Source: Zantedeschia hybrid cultivar
Lineage: Eukaryota > Streptophyta > Magnoliopsida > Alismatales > Araceae
NCBI GenBank assembly: GCA_030544215.1
Contig: JARZZO010000014.1
Coordinates: 17,890,234-17,954,233, forward strand
Direction of reading: 5' to 3'
DNA length: 64,000 bases
Shown here: in pieces, positions 48,404-60,648 of the stretch
Position numbering within the stretch: position 1 is the stretch's first letter
How the letters are laid out: each line of letters begins with the position of its first letter
Program-made: the position numbers and the translations under genes
The notes under the pieces: generated by a model
Database searches by the model: none
What the model saw: only the letters and a program-made list of their open reading frames with translations
What the model was told of the DNA's origin: nothing

Positions 48404-49015
48404 TGATGTAGCCGAAGCTATCACGACCGGATTTCGAAGCTGGAATCCGAAGTTATGGATCCGGAGCTGGGTCGGATCGGTGCAAGAGGTCCGACGGGGA
48501 TCCGGAAGGCGAAGGAGGCAGAGGCGAAGCCGAAAGTCCGAGGCTGAGGATGGCTCGGTCGGTGACTAGCTTGCCTTCAGAAGGCGGGGCCGAGACTCCT
48601 TCGGTCGGGGATGCAGCCGGCGCACGGCGTCGAGACCTGGGAGAGAAATCCGAGGTCGGCGGCCGAGACCGACTCGGGGAGGTTGGCGATGATTCGAACC
48701 GAGCTCCTGCAGGAGGGGAAGAAGAAGAAACCGGTCAGCAGGAGTCCCGGGCTTCGGCCCTTAGGAACCCCCTCCGACGGTCAAGTTAGCTCCTGAAGAT
48801 GATTCGATTCAGAAGGCAAAGAATAGCTTTAATGCTTTTTGGACTATAGTCCTTGAGGGTCTCGGAGGCATAGGAGTGCATACCTTTGACAATAAATAGC
48901 GGTGTATTTATAGCAGAGGATAGAAGATGGTTAACGGTGATAGCCGATATAGGACTATGTTCCGGATTTACTGGTAAACCGCCATAGTGCCTAGTCCTTC
49001 ACCGGAGTGGGCCGT
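48404..49015 (-). repeat. Element B 3' LTR, outer part
   Basis: 612 bp matching the downstream part of the element A LTR in inverse orientation, ending at GGCCG where element C is inserted. The TATA-like box is near 48903-48912. Confidence 0.92.
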
Positions 49016-50601
49016 GATGGATATAGGTGTCATCTAAGCCAATCATAAGGCACCTATTTCAATCTGGTTCACTAATAAATGGCATTAAATTCATTATGTA
49101 GATTGGCATATTTATATTTACGCATAATGAAGTCCATGAATATGTGCAATAGTCATCAGATTATGATGAGATCATAATAATGAGACTGATGACTTATAAA
49201 CACATATTCTTAATTGTTCTTAGTCGTAGGATGTTTGAGAAGGACATCAAACATCCGGTTAGACTAGTATAGGTTATTCCAGCTCATATGATGAGGGTGA
49301 CTGATCTCGTTAGTTACTAGTGTGGAGACACAATGGTAAACCTGTAGGTGCTCATTGGAGAATGAGTTCACTGAACTGATCCGACATGAATCGCCGAATG
49401 GTAATTTACCTGACTGTCAATCGGCTTGATTCATCGTCACAGTAGCGTGGTTGATCCTTGGACTTGAGACACCAAAGACACCTTGTCGGTGGACTTCTGG
49501 ACTTTGACCTTGACCTACGAATCCCTATCCACGGGATCTCAAATAGTCAAGGATCGGGTCCAGCGGAAGACCTTCGAAGGTGATTGTGTGTTTAATAAAA
49601 GATCGTTCGCTCTCAGGTAACTGGAGAGAGAATGCTCTAGAGTAGATCCACAGGAGTCTCTGGCCAGAGCAGAAACAATATCAGAAAAGTGGTTTTCGGA
49701 TATTGTACAGCGGAGTCTGATTCAAGTGAGTTGACCATCTAGGGTTTGACAGTTGACCATACCCTAGGTTAACTCGAGAGTATTGTGCGAACGAAGGATT
49801 ATAGCCACATGGTAACTGTGGACGGACAGGTTCCATGAGTGGGTTGCTGAACCCCATTACCTTCCGGGATCATGCGGTGTTGCTTGGCACCCAACTTGAT
49901 CAGAAGTCCGACCGAATTTACATGCGATGATAATTCGGTTGAGTAATTAGTTAATATATAGATATTAATTAATTACAATAAGTCAATAACTAGTTATTGG
50001 ACTTAACGGGCTGAAAACTGGACTGGTAAATGGGCCTAGAGGGTCACACGCAATAAGATTCTCAGTCGGTGGTACATAAGTGGGATTTATATTAACTCGG
50101 GGACTTTTGTGAAAAAGTCGCGCCGACTTAATATATATACACGCTGTTGAGAAACCTTGGGCCAAGCTCCAGGATTTCCCTTGCTGGCCGTCATCCCCCT
50201 TTTCTCTCTCCTCCTCTGGGCGTCCCGTTCGACGCGACAGAACAGCTTCCGTCTCCGCCGCGTGTGATTCCCGAAAGTCGGGAATTCCCGTCGGCGGGAT
50301 TTCCGCAACCGTTGCGGTGACGGATCTTCAGCGAGCGAGCTGTAACGGACGAGGGATCGAGGACGAACCACCGCGGAGGATCGCGTGGATACCGCTGGAG
50401 GCCGGACGCTTGTGCGGCTTGCGGCATCGCCTCGACGGAACCGAGACGGAAGCGGATTCGAATCCGCGTACGGTAATCGGATTACTTCTCGTAGTTTTCG
50501 GTTTGTGGTTTTCGTTCCGAATCGGATCAGCGGGCATCGGGCGGGATAAATTTTGTTCTTCGTTTCCGCTGCGTTCTTCGCGTCCCGCCCGGATCCCAAC
50601 A
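49016..50601 (+). repeat. Element C 5' LTR
   Basis: 1586 bp. An AT-rich first half and a GC-rich 3' part; ATATATATAC at 50131-50140 is a possible TATA box. It ends CCCAACA just before the primer site. The open frames in both strands of the GC-rich part (50087-50661) recur in the 3' LTR and are not genes. Confidence 0.93.
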
Positions 50602-50602
50602 G

Positions 50603-50620
50603 TGGTATCAGAGCCAGGTT
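50603..50620 (+). promoter_or_regulatory. Primer-binding site of element C (initiator Met tRNA)
   Basis: TGGTATCAGAGCCAGGTT starts one base after the 5' LTR. TGGTATCAGAGC is the well-known complement of the 3' end of plant initiator tRNA-Met. Confidence 0.93.
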
Positions 50621-51440
50621 CCGCTCTGATCCGCTCCGGAACGATAAAATTATTATTCTAAATTATTTCATGCATAAATTCGTTTTTCCTCATAGATATT
50701 GTTTATGGGATGAACTTAGAATTTCGAATTTAATTTTTCTGTGCGAAAAACGAAATTTTTTGAGGGTTTCATCGCGTTCTTCATGGTGATGAAGAACCGG
50801 ATTTGTGGGCTTCAAAAGGGGATTAATGATGGTTGGACCATCTCTGTGGGTTTGCTGGTATGACCAGCTACCCCTCGCCATCCCCGGAAAATTTCCATGG
50901 AGGCCGGTGGAGCTTTTCTTCCCATAATTTTCAAGAGTTGAAAAGGATTGTGGAAAAAGCTGAAATCTGCGAAACTGCACAAATCTCCAACTTTGGAAGT
51001 TCACCGGCGGCGAAGGAGTCGCTGTCCGGCCACCACCGGCGGGGGAAATGGAAGTGGTGACATCCCTCTTCAAATTCCGGCCACCCTCGCGGCCGGCGGC
51101 GGCGGCGGCGCCCAAAACAGGCCTCAAACAGGCTGAAAAACCCTAAAAACAGAACTGGTCGAACCTGCTGCAGCTGGGCCTGGACCGGCCGGCCCTGAGC
51201 CGGTCCGATCCGATTCGGCCGGGCAGCCTAGGCCTGGCCCGGGCGCACCAGGCCCCGACCTGGCTCGACCAGGTCGCCCGAGCCAGGGCCCTGCTTGGCT
51301 CGAGCCAGACCGGACCAGGGGCTGGGCCTGGCTTCCCCAGCCCACCTGGCTGAGCCCAGGGCCATCTGGCCAGAGCCAGACGAGCCAGGTTCGGCCTTGG
51401 CTACATTGGCTCGAGCCAAGGGGGCCCATTAAGCCCTGAT
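50621..51440 (+). other. GC-rich leader of element C
   Basis: Between the primer site and the hairpin-rich part lies a GC-rich leader with CCGGCGGCGG and repeated GCCAGGCC/CTGGCTCGA motifs. No Gag-like frame is present where a copia gag would start; Gly/Pro/Ala-rich open frames on the minus strand are compositional. Confidence 0.5.
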
Positions 51441-51499
51441 TGGGCCCAATTAAGTCAATTTTGGCCCAATTAACCCAAAAAACCCCTTATTTAATTAAA

Positions 51500-52530
51500 A
51501 ACCCCATCCTATTTAACTTGAAATTGAAATTAATAATGTTTAAAATTGTTTTAAACATTAAATTAGTTATTTTAAGTTAAAAGGGACTTATAATTAAGAT
51601 GTGATCTTAATTAATTAACAATTGTTGTTAAATCCTTTTAATTAAATAATTAAAAGTTAATTTTGAGATATGATCTTAATATTTTAATTAACAAGAGTTG
51701 TTAATTACTTTTAATTGTTTAATAGAGGAGTTAAATAAGATATGATCTTAAGTGATAATTAACAAATGTTGTTATTTACATAAAATGGGTTCTTAATTAA
51801 TTATTAACAATTGTTATTATTAATGATTAAGATAATATTAACAAATGTTGTTAACTTATATTTAAGATGGGATCTTAAAATTATTTAACAAACGTTGTTA
51901 ATTATTTAAGAGATTAGATCATTGTCACGGTTTTAAAATTAATTAGCAAATGTTGTTAATTTTATTTTAATTAACTAATTAGATAACTCTTTAGCAATTG
52001 TTGTTAGAGAATTATTTAAATAATTTAAAGACACTTAATAATAGTTGTTAAGTGATTAATTAACTAATTATAATAGTTATAATTAAGTTGATTATTTCTT
52101 GAGTAATAAATCTTAATAAAAGTTATTAAGGATTAATTAAGTCTTAATAATAGTTATTAAGATCATTAATTAGTTTACTCAAGTATCTCTTAATTATTAG
52201 TTTTAATGATCTAATCTACTTGGAATTTAATCTTTTATAAATGTTATTAAATGATTAAATTAAGTCTAAGATGTTAGACTATGTTAATTAGAAATGTTCT
52301 AATTATTATTTCTTAATAAATGTTATTGAGAAATATTATTTAATTAAGGGGTTTTAACAAGGAGTTGTTAAGGGGTTAATAATTTGAGTTTGAAATTTTT
52401 TTATAAATGTTATTTAGGAATTTCTAATTCTTTCTAAATGTTAGATTATTTTACATTAATAATTGTTATCAATGTGAATTAATATTAATCTAAGTGTTAG
52501 ATTAATTAATTTAGAAATGTTCTAAATTAT
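51500..52530 (+). repeat. Array of short hairpins with a common loop in element C
   Basis: AT-rich DNA in which one short palindrome follows another. Examples are at 51534-51560, 51592-51612, 51615-51631, 51686-51706, 51861-51879, 51885-51901, 52032-52054, 52112-52130, 52141-52163, 52263-52280, 52286-52304, 52354-52371, 52451-52478, 52484-52506 and 52508-52528. Stems of 7 to 11 bp are mostly perfect, and loops are often centred on ATG, GTG or TAG followed by TT. Stem sequences differ between units while pairing is kept. No coding frame. Confidence 0.75.
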
Positions 52531-53224
52531 GTATGGAATATTTTAGAATTTTAATTTTAGCTTTATGTGCGCATGTTGATGTGTTTAATGCTTTAAATTA
52601 GATTTATTGCATGTTAGAAAATAAGATTTTCGAAAATTCAAATTATCCAATTTTGATTGGAACCCAGATTTTAAGAAAGCCAAAATTATTATAATTTCAA
52701 AATTTTAGCCTTCATGTGATGTGTTTTATCATGTGTGGATGGTTAAAATTTGTGGTGGTCATAGACATGCACTTAGTTAAATTTCATATCATATGATGGT
52801 GTGTGATTTTGTGGATTGTTATGGAATGTGAATGTTTATTAATTAAATGTTAATTAATGAGGCTTGTGTGCCTCCCTCTCTTCATTCCATTGTAATTCTA
52901 TCTCCCTCTATTACTGCACTCGGCCATAAGGCTTTCTCTTACAATTTATTTGTATTTGAAATTGTTTCAAAGTATATAATATTTGTAATTGATCACGCCG
53001 ACCGAGGAGAGGCGAGGATGATCCACAAATGCAACTAGGAAGGCGACAGGAGATGAGATCACCAGTGGCTATGTGTTTGCATGTTTAAATTATATAATTG
53101 TTATATAGTTTTTGTGATTAATTGTTTGGCTCCAGTTAATCACCGTGCTGTCCATGACCACATAATGAACATGTATGGATGATGCATGCCTTTAAGTTAT
53201 TGATTATGAATCGATTGCTAATAT

Positions 53225-53725
53225 CTAGGTATAGTTAAATATATATTCGATATATTTATAAACTATCACCTAGGATGAGACCAACTTAATATAAACAAAA
53301 CCTTCAACATAAAGTCTAAGCCGGAGCGCGAGTCATTGAGAATGTACCGCGTGGCTCTCCATCAATATAGTTCTTAGAACTTGATTCAGTGATGACAGAT
53401 ACTACGTGTTTATCCGAGATCTGCCACCATCTGATGAAAGGACTATTAACTATGGCATTATGATGCCTTGAGATTAGAATAGAGGAACGGTGTAGCTATC
53501 CTCGCGTTTACCCGGGAGCTGCATTCTTACTCTACTCTGTCGCGTATTGATGGTAAAGCTTAGACCAGGTATAATGGTCTACTGTGTTTACCCGGGATCA
53601 TTAAAGACCTGGGAGCCGAAATAAGATCAGATATTGCAAGGAGTTGCAACTACCATGAGATGGTTGCTCTAAGATAATGGTATGATACTATGTGTTTACC
53701 CGAGGTCATACTGTGATTCTTGGAG
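53225..53725 (+). repeat. Tandem hairpins sharing the loop CTAYGTGTTTACCCGRG
   Basis: Four long stem-loops (53386-53434, 53476-53538, 53558-53616, 53667-53725) carry nearly the same 17-18 nt loop (for example CTACTGTGTTTACCCGGG), but their 15-22 bp stems differ in sequence and still pair, with wobbles. A fifth hairpin without that loop lies at 53225-53274. Loop spacing is 98, 80 and 108 bp. Similar pairs follow at 54006-54057 and 54080-54130, sharing TTGGATAGACCAAG. Confidence 0.75.
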
Positions 53726-55699
53726 ATTCTGATCCTCACTAGAAGACCGTCGGAGTCTTCCGTTCTGTATACCTGAAGGTTATACAGTCTGTCGAAAAAT
53801 AGTGGGAAATAATTCAAGATAAAAGACCATAATTGAATTATCATAACTATCTGCTTAAATCACGTTATTTCCTTCGATCACTAATATGTCTGTCGTCTAT
53901 TCGAGATTTTGGCATGTTGGATGCCGATACTTCTCATACTCAGACTGACTAGAAAACTCTGAAGAATGTCTTCAGGGCCAAGTGAAAGTCACTATCCTAA
54001 TCAGATATCATGAATCCTCTTACTTGGATAGACCAAGGTGAAGAGGTACTCATAGTATGCCTTAATGAAAGGCAATGATTATCATGAAATCTCTTATTTG
54101 GATAGACCAAGATGAAGAGATATTTATGATGTGCCTTTGAGAAAGGCAAGTGGTAAGACTTTAAACGGTCAAACCCACACTTGAAAGGATAAAGAAAAGT
54201 CAGCCGAGATAGAGAAGTAGCAGTTCTCCCACTGCAACCAATATAAGGATATTGGTAAATGCAAAAGGAATATGGAACTTGAAAGAAGTTTCATATATTC
54301 TTATTATCGTCTTTTGCATGTCTATTGGAGAATTAGCGTATCCAATATGAGATATTGGAAATGATTCTCAGAGCTGCGATAGTGTGCAGACTTAGATAAG
54401 CAAAAGGAAATCGAGAAAATATAAGTGTTGAGTTGGACTCAACTATTGTTCATGATATTCATAGGTTGCTGTCTGACAGTAAATCTTTGTATATCTATAG
54501 GAGTCTAATATGAAACTGAATAACTGTTATTTAGTTGCATAAGAAATTAAGAATAACATTGATTGAAAAGAATAATAGTTGTTCGAATCAGTCAATGTAC
54601 TGTAGATTCTTAAAGTGACATTTCATGTGATGAATGTTCACTAGTCTCCTATAGAAATGAACTGTGTGAGTCCTGATTATCTATGGTATTGTACATAGGA
54701 TTGTACAATAAGAAATCATTGATGCTGATGCATATTGATGTAACCAGCTCCAAGGCCAAAGATAATCACTGCTATTGACTTACCTTATAGTTCACTCTTG
54801 GAATGATTCGACTGTATGTACTTATTGAAATACAAGTTGAATGCATATGAGAGATTAAGGTATAAGATCAATATGAAGTATTAGAATTTTTGATTTGATC
54901 AAAGAAACTAGTACTTAAGTATATGATTTACACATATCATTAAGAGGATAATTGTATCCTCGCTCGATTAATCCTCATTGTGCATCATAGAAATATGATA
55001 GAATGAGGAATTGCACTTTATTAAGATATGGTGCAATACATAATAAGATTTGCCTAATTCTTGTCCTTTTGAACATAAGTATGAATATTAGATGTCCATA
55101 CTTTAAAGATGGTTCCAAGTTAGTCAGTGTGTGTCTATATAAGATATGGAAACCAAATAATTCATATGAGATGTGAATTATGAATAAACCTGATTTAAAA
55201 GTCAGGTATTATCGTGATGTGAATTGTGAATGTCTAAAGAGTTTGGACATTACAGTTATTGGCCAGACGATAATGAAATAATTGTCGTCCTGAAAGCTGT
55301 CTTCTGTGAAGAGGAATATGTCCTCAAAGAAGACAGTGGGAGCTGATAAAACTAGAAGATGTTCTAGATTCACAAGTTAACATAAGATTATTAGATAATC
55401 TTTAGTTGTTTGGAACCACTCTTGTCACACATCAGAGAACTTCATAGATTTTTGAGATTCTCTCAGTGACTAGAAGGATATGTTTGACATATCTGATTTA
55501 GCAAGGTGAGAGGAGCTCAAAATAGATTATGATCTAAAATCTATGATAATGATGCTCTCTGTCATTACAACTTTGAGATTGATAAGTTCTACTTGTCAAT
55601 ACTGCCTATCATGAGATTGATGATAGTTGGATATTAAAAGCGTCCATTTAATATGATTGAGATAAAGATGTATATGATACACCTTTAAAGCTTTTAGAA

Positions 55700-56645
55700 T
55701 GTCCAGGAAGCGAGTTACGATTTCAAAATTATTTTGAATTAAACTGAAGCTTCCTAAGTTGTAATAAAAGTTTTTGACTTAATTGTCATATATTATGTGA
55801 TCGTTAAGAATGATCACGGATTGTGTGTATTCAGAAAGGACAGTGGGAGCACAATCACTTTCGTAATGCTTTATGATAATAACATCAAAGTCATTGAGAA
55901 TGGCTTCAAGATGTTACTATTAGTGAAAGCATTGTTAACCATGTTTTCTTCCATAATTGATTTAGTTATAATATTCCACGTATTGGAAATACGAATCTAT
56001 TAAGATAGATTGGTGGGGATATTATATTGACCTGTATGTCAAAATGTTTGGCATAAATTTCATAACAAATCTCAATTGTTGAGATATGGAATTTATTTCT
56101 TTAAAGAAAGTCCTTAAAGGATACAGGAGTGAAATGCATCATTAAGCGCTTGAGAAGTGCTAAGGGTGCATTCACGTATATGGAGAGGATGATTTGAAAC
56201 TATGAGGTCACACTGACTCAAATTTCAAGTCAAATAATGGATTCAACCTTCTGGTAGAAAGGAATGGATTGGAATGGTTCCAATCCAGAACTCGATATTA
56301 AGATGACGACATAAACAAGTGATACTGTTATTGGAGCAGTATGGATGAAAAGGTTCATCCCTGAACTAGATGTAGTTCTAAAAGGTATCTGATTAAATCT
56401 CGTTGTTGTGGGACAATAGTGGGAGCAATGAATTGTGCGATCGAGCCATAATCTCTTCAGAAGTTACAGAACATTCTGAGGCTCTTTCACAGGTTCAAAG
56501 ACAAAGAATTAAGAGGAAATAACGTAATGGAAATATTCCATCTGTAGATAATTTAGCAGATCCCTGATCAAGTCTTAGTCACAGACTTTCTGTGAGCAGC
56601 ACCTAGATTTGATGGAGATCAAATGCGAAAGTGATTGGCTTGAGT
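55700..56645 (+). pseudogene. Decayed copia RT and RNase H remnant in element C
   Basis: The frame at 55797-56003 resembles the copia RT stretch around the catalytic box (FRKDSGSTITFVMLY), but the place of the catalytic YVDD reads YDNN, so the active site is lost. At 56330-56378 GAVWMKRFIPELDVV resembles the copia RNase H region, and DWL at about 56634-56642 resembles the usual C-terminus just before the polypurine tract. Stops and frame changes separate the scraps. No gag, protease or integrase was recognised upstream. Confidence 0.7.
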
Positions 56646-56658
56646 CCAAGTGGGAGAT
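56646..56658 (+). promoter_or_regulatory. Polypurine tract of element C
   Basis: CCAAGTGGGAGAT directly precedes the 3' LTR. AAGTGGGAG is the usual copia-type primer for plus-strand DNA. Similar CAGTGGGAGC motifs recur inside at about 55336 and 55840. Confidence 0.85.
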
Positions 56659-58241
56659 TGATGGATATAGGTGTCCTCTAAGCCAATCATAAGGCACCTA
56701 TTTCAATATGGTTCACTAATAAATGGCATTAAATTCATTATGTAGATTGGCATATTTATATTTACGCATAATGAAGTCCATGAATATGTGCAATAGTCAT
56801 CAGATTATGATGAGATCATAATAATGAGACTGATGACTTATAAACACATATTCTTAATTGTTCCTAGTCGTAGGATGTTTGAGAAGGACATCAAACATCC
56901 GGTTAGACTAGTATAGGTTATTCCAGCTCATATGATGAGGGTGACTGATCTCGTTAGTTACTAGTGTGGAGACACAATGGTAAACCTATAGGTGCTCATT
57001 GGAGAATGAGTTCACTGAACTGATCCGACATGAATCGCCGAATGGTAATTTACCTGACTGTCAATCGGCTTGATTCATCGTCACAGTAGCGTGGTTGATC
57101 CTTGGACTTGAGACACCAAAGACACCTTGTCGGTGGACTTCTGGACTTTGACCTTGACCTACGAATCCCTATCCACGGGATCTCAAATAGTCAAGGATCG
57201 GGTCCAGCGGAAGACCTTCGAAGGTGATTGTGTGTTCAATAAAGGATCGTTCGCTCTCAGGTAACTGGAGAGAGAATGCTCTAGAGTAGATCCGCAGGAG
57301 TCTCTGGCCAGAGCAGAAACAATATCAGAAAAGTGGTTTTCGGATATTGTACAGCGGAGTCTGATTCAAGTGAGTTGACCATCTAGGGTTTGACAGTTGA
57401 CCATACCCTAGGTTAACTCGAGAGTATTGTGCGAACGAAGGATTATAGCCACGTGGTAACTGTGGACGGACAAGTTCCATAAGTGGGTTGCTGAACCCCA
57501 TTACCTTCCGGGATCATGCAGTGTTGCTTGGCACCCAACTTGATCAGAAGTCCGACCGAATTTACATGCGATGATAATTCGGTTGAGTAATTAGTTAATA
57601 TATAGATATTAATTAATTACAATAAGTCAATAACTAATTATTGGACTTAACGGGCTGAAAACTGGACTGGTAAATGGGCCTAGAGGGTCACACGCAATAA
57701 GATTCTCAGTCGGTGGTACATAAGTGGGATTTATATTAACTCGGGGACTTGAAAAAGTCGCGCCGACTTAATATATATACACGCTGTTGAGAAACCCTGG
57801 GCCAAGCTCCAGGATTTCCCTTGCTGGCCGTCATCCCCCCTTACTCTCTCCTCCTCTGGGCGTCCCGTTCGACGCGACAGAACAGCTTCCGTCTCCGCCG
57901 CGTGTGATTCCCGAAAGTCGGGAATTCCCGTCGGCGGGATTTCCGCAACCGTTGCGGCGACGGATCTTCAGCGAGCGAGCTGTAACGGACGAGGGATCGA
58001 GGACGAACCACCACGAAGGATCGCGTGGATACCGCTGGAGGCCGGACGCTTGTGCGGCTTGCGGCATCGCCTCGACGGAACCGAGACGGAAGCGGATTCG
58101 AATCCGCGCACGGTAATCGGATTACTTCTCGTAGTTTTCGGTTTGTGGTTTTCGTTCCGAATCGGATCAGCGGGCATCGGGCGGGATAAATTTTGTTCTT
58201 CGTTTCCGCTGCGTTCTTCGCGTCCCGCCCGGATCCCAACA
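56659..58241 (+). repeat. Element C 3' LTR
   Basis: 1583 bp, almost identical to 49016-50601. One 4-bp gap lies near 57750, and most changes are transitions (for example 58087-58090 region CGCGCACGG for CGCGTACGG). Followed by the GGCCG duplication. Confidence 0.93.
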
Positions 58242-58246
58242 GGCCG

Positions 58247-58513
58247 GACTCGGCTATCGGGCCGAAGGGGGTTGGGCCGCTGATGGGCCGAAGGCTGCTG
58301 GGCCTGGGGCCGCCGGGCTGCTTCCGGGCCGTAGACTGGTGGGCCGCTGACGGGCTGAAGCCTGTTGGGCCGAGAGCAACGGTGCCGCTTACGGGCCGAG
58401 GGCTGTTGGGCCGCTGATGGGCCGAAGGCTCCCTGAGGGCCTTGTACTGCTGCTGCTGGGCTGAACTGGGTTTGGGCTTGTTTTAATGGGCCGAAGCGGA
58501 TTCTGCCTCATCA
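58247..58513 (-). repeat. Element B 3' LTR, inner part
   Basis: 267 bp that continue the LTR broken at 49015 and end CCTCATCA. Together with 48404-49015 they make 879 bp, matching the 878-bp LTRs of element A. The inverted polypurine tract follows at once. Confidence 0.92.
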
Positions 58514-58859
58514 CATAGCCCCCCACTCTTGTCTTCCTCAGTTCTGAGATGGCGAGAGTATACCCCGAACCTCCTCGGAAGAGTAATACGGTATGTGCTT
58601 TGTTTGAAACCATTGCTTTGTAAAAAAGCTGCCTTAGGTCGGCCGAGGGCTGGTGAAAGACAGCCTCGTCTGAGGCCGGGACCTCGTCGGAGATACCTTC
58701 GTCTTAGGCCGAGACTTGGTGTACATATAGAAAGGACCTCCGTTTGCTTGCTTCATGACATGTCTTTGAGTAGATAGCCGAATTTCGATTATGTATGTGG
58801 CCGAAGCCATGCCGCTCCCGATACGGTTTGCATGGCCGAAGCCACTCCCGGTACGGTTT

Positions 58860-60545
58860 ACACGGACTTAGAGAATACCATGCCGCTTCCCGATCCGGAA
58901 TACATGGCCGAAGCCATTCGTCGGATCGAAGGAACTGCGGACTTATAAAAACCATGCCGCGTCCTGATCCGGAATACATGGCCGAAACCATTCGTCGGAT
59001 CGAAGGACCTGCGGACTTTGGAAAACCATGCCGCGTCCTGATCCGGAATACATGGCCGAAACCATTCGGCAGATCGAAGGACCTGCGGACTTTGGAAAAC
59101 CATGCCGCGTCCTGATCCGGAATACATGGCCGAAACCATTCGTCGGATCGAAGGACCTGCGGACTTTGGAAAACCGTGCCGCGTCCTGATCCAGAATACA
59201 TGGCCGAAACCATTCGCCGGATCGAAGGACCTGCGGACTTTGGAAAACCATGCCGCGTCCTGATCCGGAATACATGGCCGAAACCATTCGTCGGATCGAA
59301 GGACATGCGGACTTTGGAAAACCGTGTCGCATCCTGATCCGGAATACATGGCCGAAACCATTCGTCGGATCGAAGGACCTGCGGACTTTGGAAAACCATG
59401 CCGCGTCCTGATCCGGAAATACATGGCCGAAACCATTCGTCGGATCGAAGGACCTGCGGACTTTGGAAAACCATGCCGCGTCCTGATCCGGAAATACATG
59501 GCCGAAACCATTCGTCGAATCGAAGGACCTGTGGACTTTGGAAAACCATGCCGCGTCCTGATCCGGAATACATGGCCGAAACCATTCGTCGGATCGAAGG
59601 ACCTGCGGACTTTGTAAAACCATGCCGCGTCCTGATCCGGAATACATGGCCGAAACCATTCGTCGGATCGAAGGACCTGCAGACTTTGGAAAACCATGCC
59701 GCGTCCTGATCCGGAATACATAGCCGAAACCATTCGTCGGATCGAAGGACCTGCGGACTTTGAAAAACCATGCCGCGTCCTGATCCGGAAATACATGGCC
59801 AAAACCATTCGTTGGATCGAAGGACCTGCGGACTTTGGAAAACCATGCCGCGTCCTGATCCGGAAATACATGGCTGAAACCATTCGTCGGATCGAAGGAC
59901 CTGCGGACTTTGGAAAACCATGCCGCGTCCTGATCCGGAATACATGGCCGAAACCATTCGTCGGATCGAAGGACCTGCGGACTTTGGAAAACCGTGCCGC
60001 GTCCTGATCCGGAATACATGGCCGAAACCATTCGTCGGATCGAAGGACCTGCGGACTTTGGAAAACCATGCCGCGTCCTGATCCGGAATACATGGCCGAA
60101 ACCATTCGTCGGATCGAAGGACCTGCGGACTTTGGAAAACCGTGTCGCGTCCTGATCCGGAATACATGGCCAAAACCATTCGTCGGATCGAAGGACCTGC
60201 GGACTTTGGAAAACCATGCCGCGTCCTGATCCGGAAATACATGGCCGAAACCATTCGTCGGATCGAAGGACCTGCGGACTTTGGAAAACCATGCCGCGTC
60301 CTGATCCGGAAATACATGGCTGAAACCATTCGTCGGATCGAAGGACCTGCGGACTTTGGAAAACCATGCCGCGTCATGATCCGGAATACATAGCCGAAAC
60401 CATTCGTCGGATCGAAGGACCTGCGGACTTTGTAAAACCATGCCGCGTCATGATCCGGAAATACATGGCCGAAACCATTCGTCGGATCGAAGGAGCTGCG
60501 GTCTTTGGAAAACCATGCCGCTTCCCGATCGGTACTCATGGCCGG
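58860..60545 (-). repeat. 22-unit 74/75-bp tandem array of element B
   Basis: The same unit as in element A, again about 22 copies by hand count. In element order the long (F) and short (P) units run FPFFPPPPFFPPPFFPPPPPPP, which differs from element A although the total is equal. Minus-strand open frames of up to 615 codons across it are artefacts of a unit that lacks stops. Confidence 0.9.
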
Positions 60546-60648
60546 AGCCACTCTCGGATCGGGTTGCCGCGGACTTGAAAGAATACCATCAGGTTTTCTG
60601 AAAGACCTTTATTCATACCTTCCGGCTGAAAGTCCGGGAAAAAGTGAT

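Larger units (their letters stand above)
49016..58241 (+). mobile_element. Element C: copia-type LTR retrotransposon with decayed coding region
   Basis: A 9226-bp insertion in the LTR of element B, with perfect 5-bp duplication GGCCG (49011-49015 and 58242-58246). LTRs: 49016-50601 (1586 bp) and 56659-58241 (1583 bp), both starting TGATGGATATAGG and ending CCCAACA. An initiator-Met-type primer site follows the 5' LTR and AAGTGGGAG precedes the 3' LTR, both usual in Ty1/copia. By hand count the LTRs differ at about 19 sites plus one 4-bp gap (near 1.2 percent). The 6-kb inside has no ORF longer than about 145 codons, only scraps of copia RT/RNase H, and very many short hairpins. Confidence 0.93.

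Noticed and set aside
50603..50620. Initiator tRNA-Met gene fragment
   Set aside because: Only the complement of the tRNA 3' end is present, directly after an LTR, as expected for a primer-binding site.
51124..51429. Gly/Pro/Ala-rich minus-strand open frames in element C
   Set aside because: Composition effect of the GC-rich leader; antisense to the element and without a Gag motif.
58704..60551. Open frames of up to 615 codons on the minus strand
   Set aside because: The same array in element B; same reasoning.
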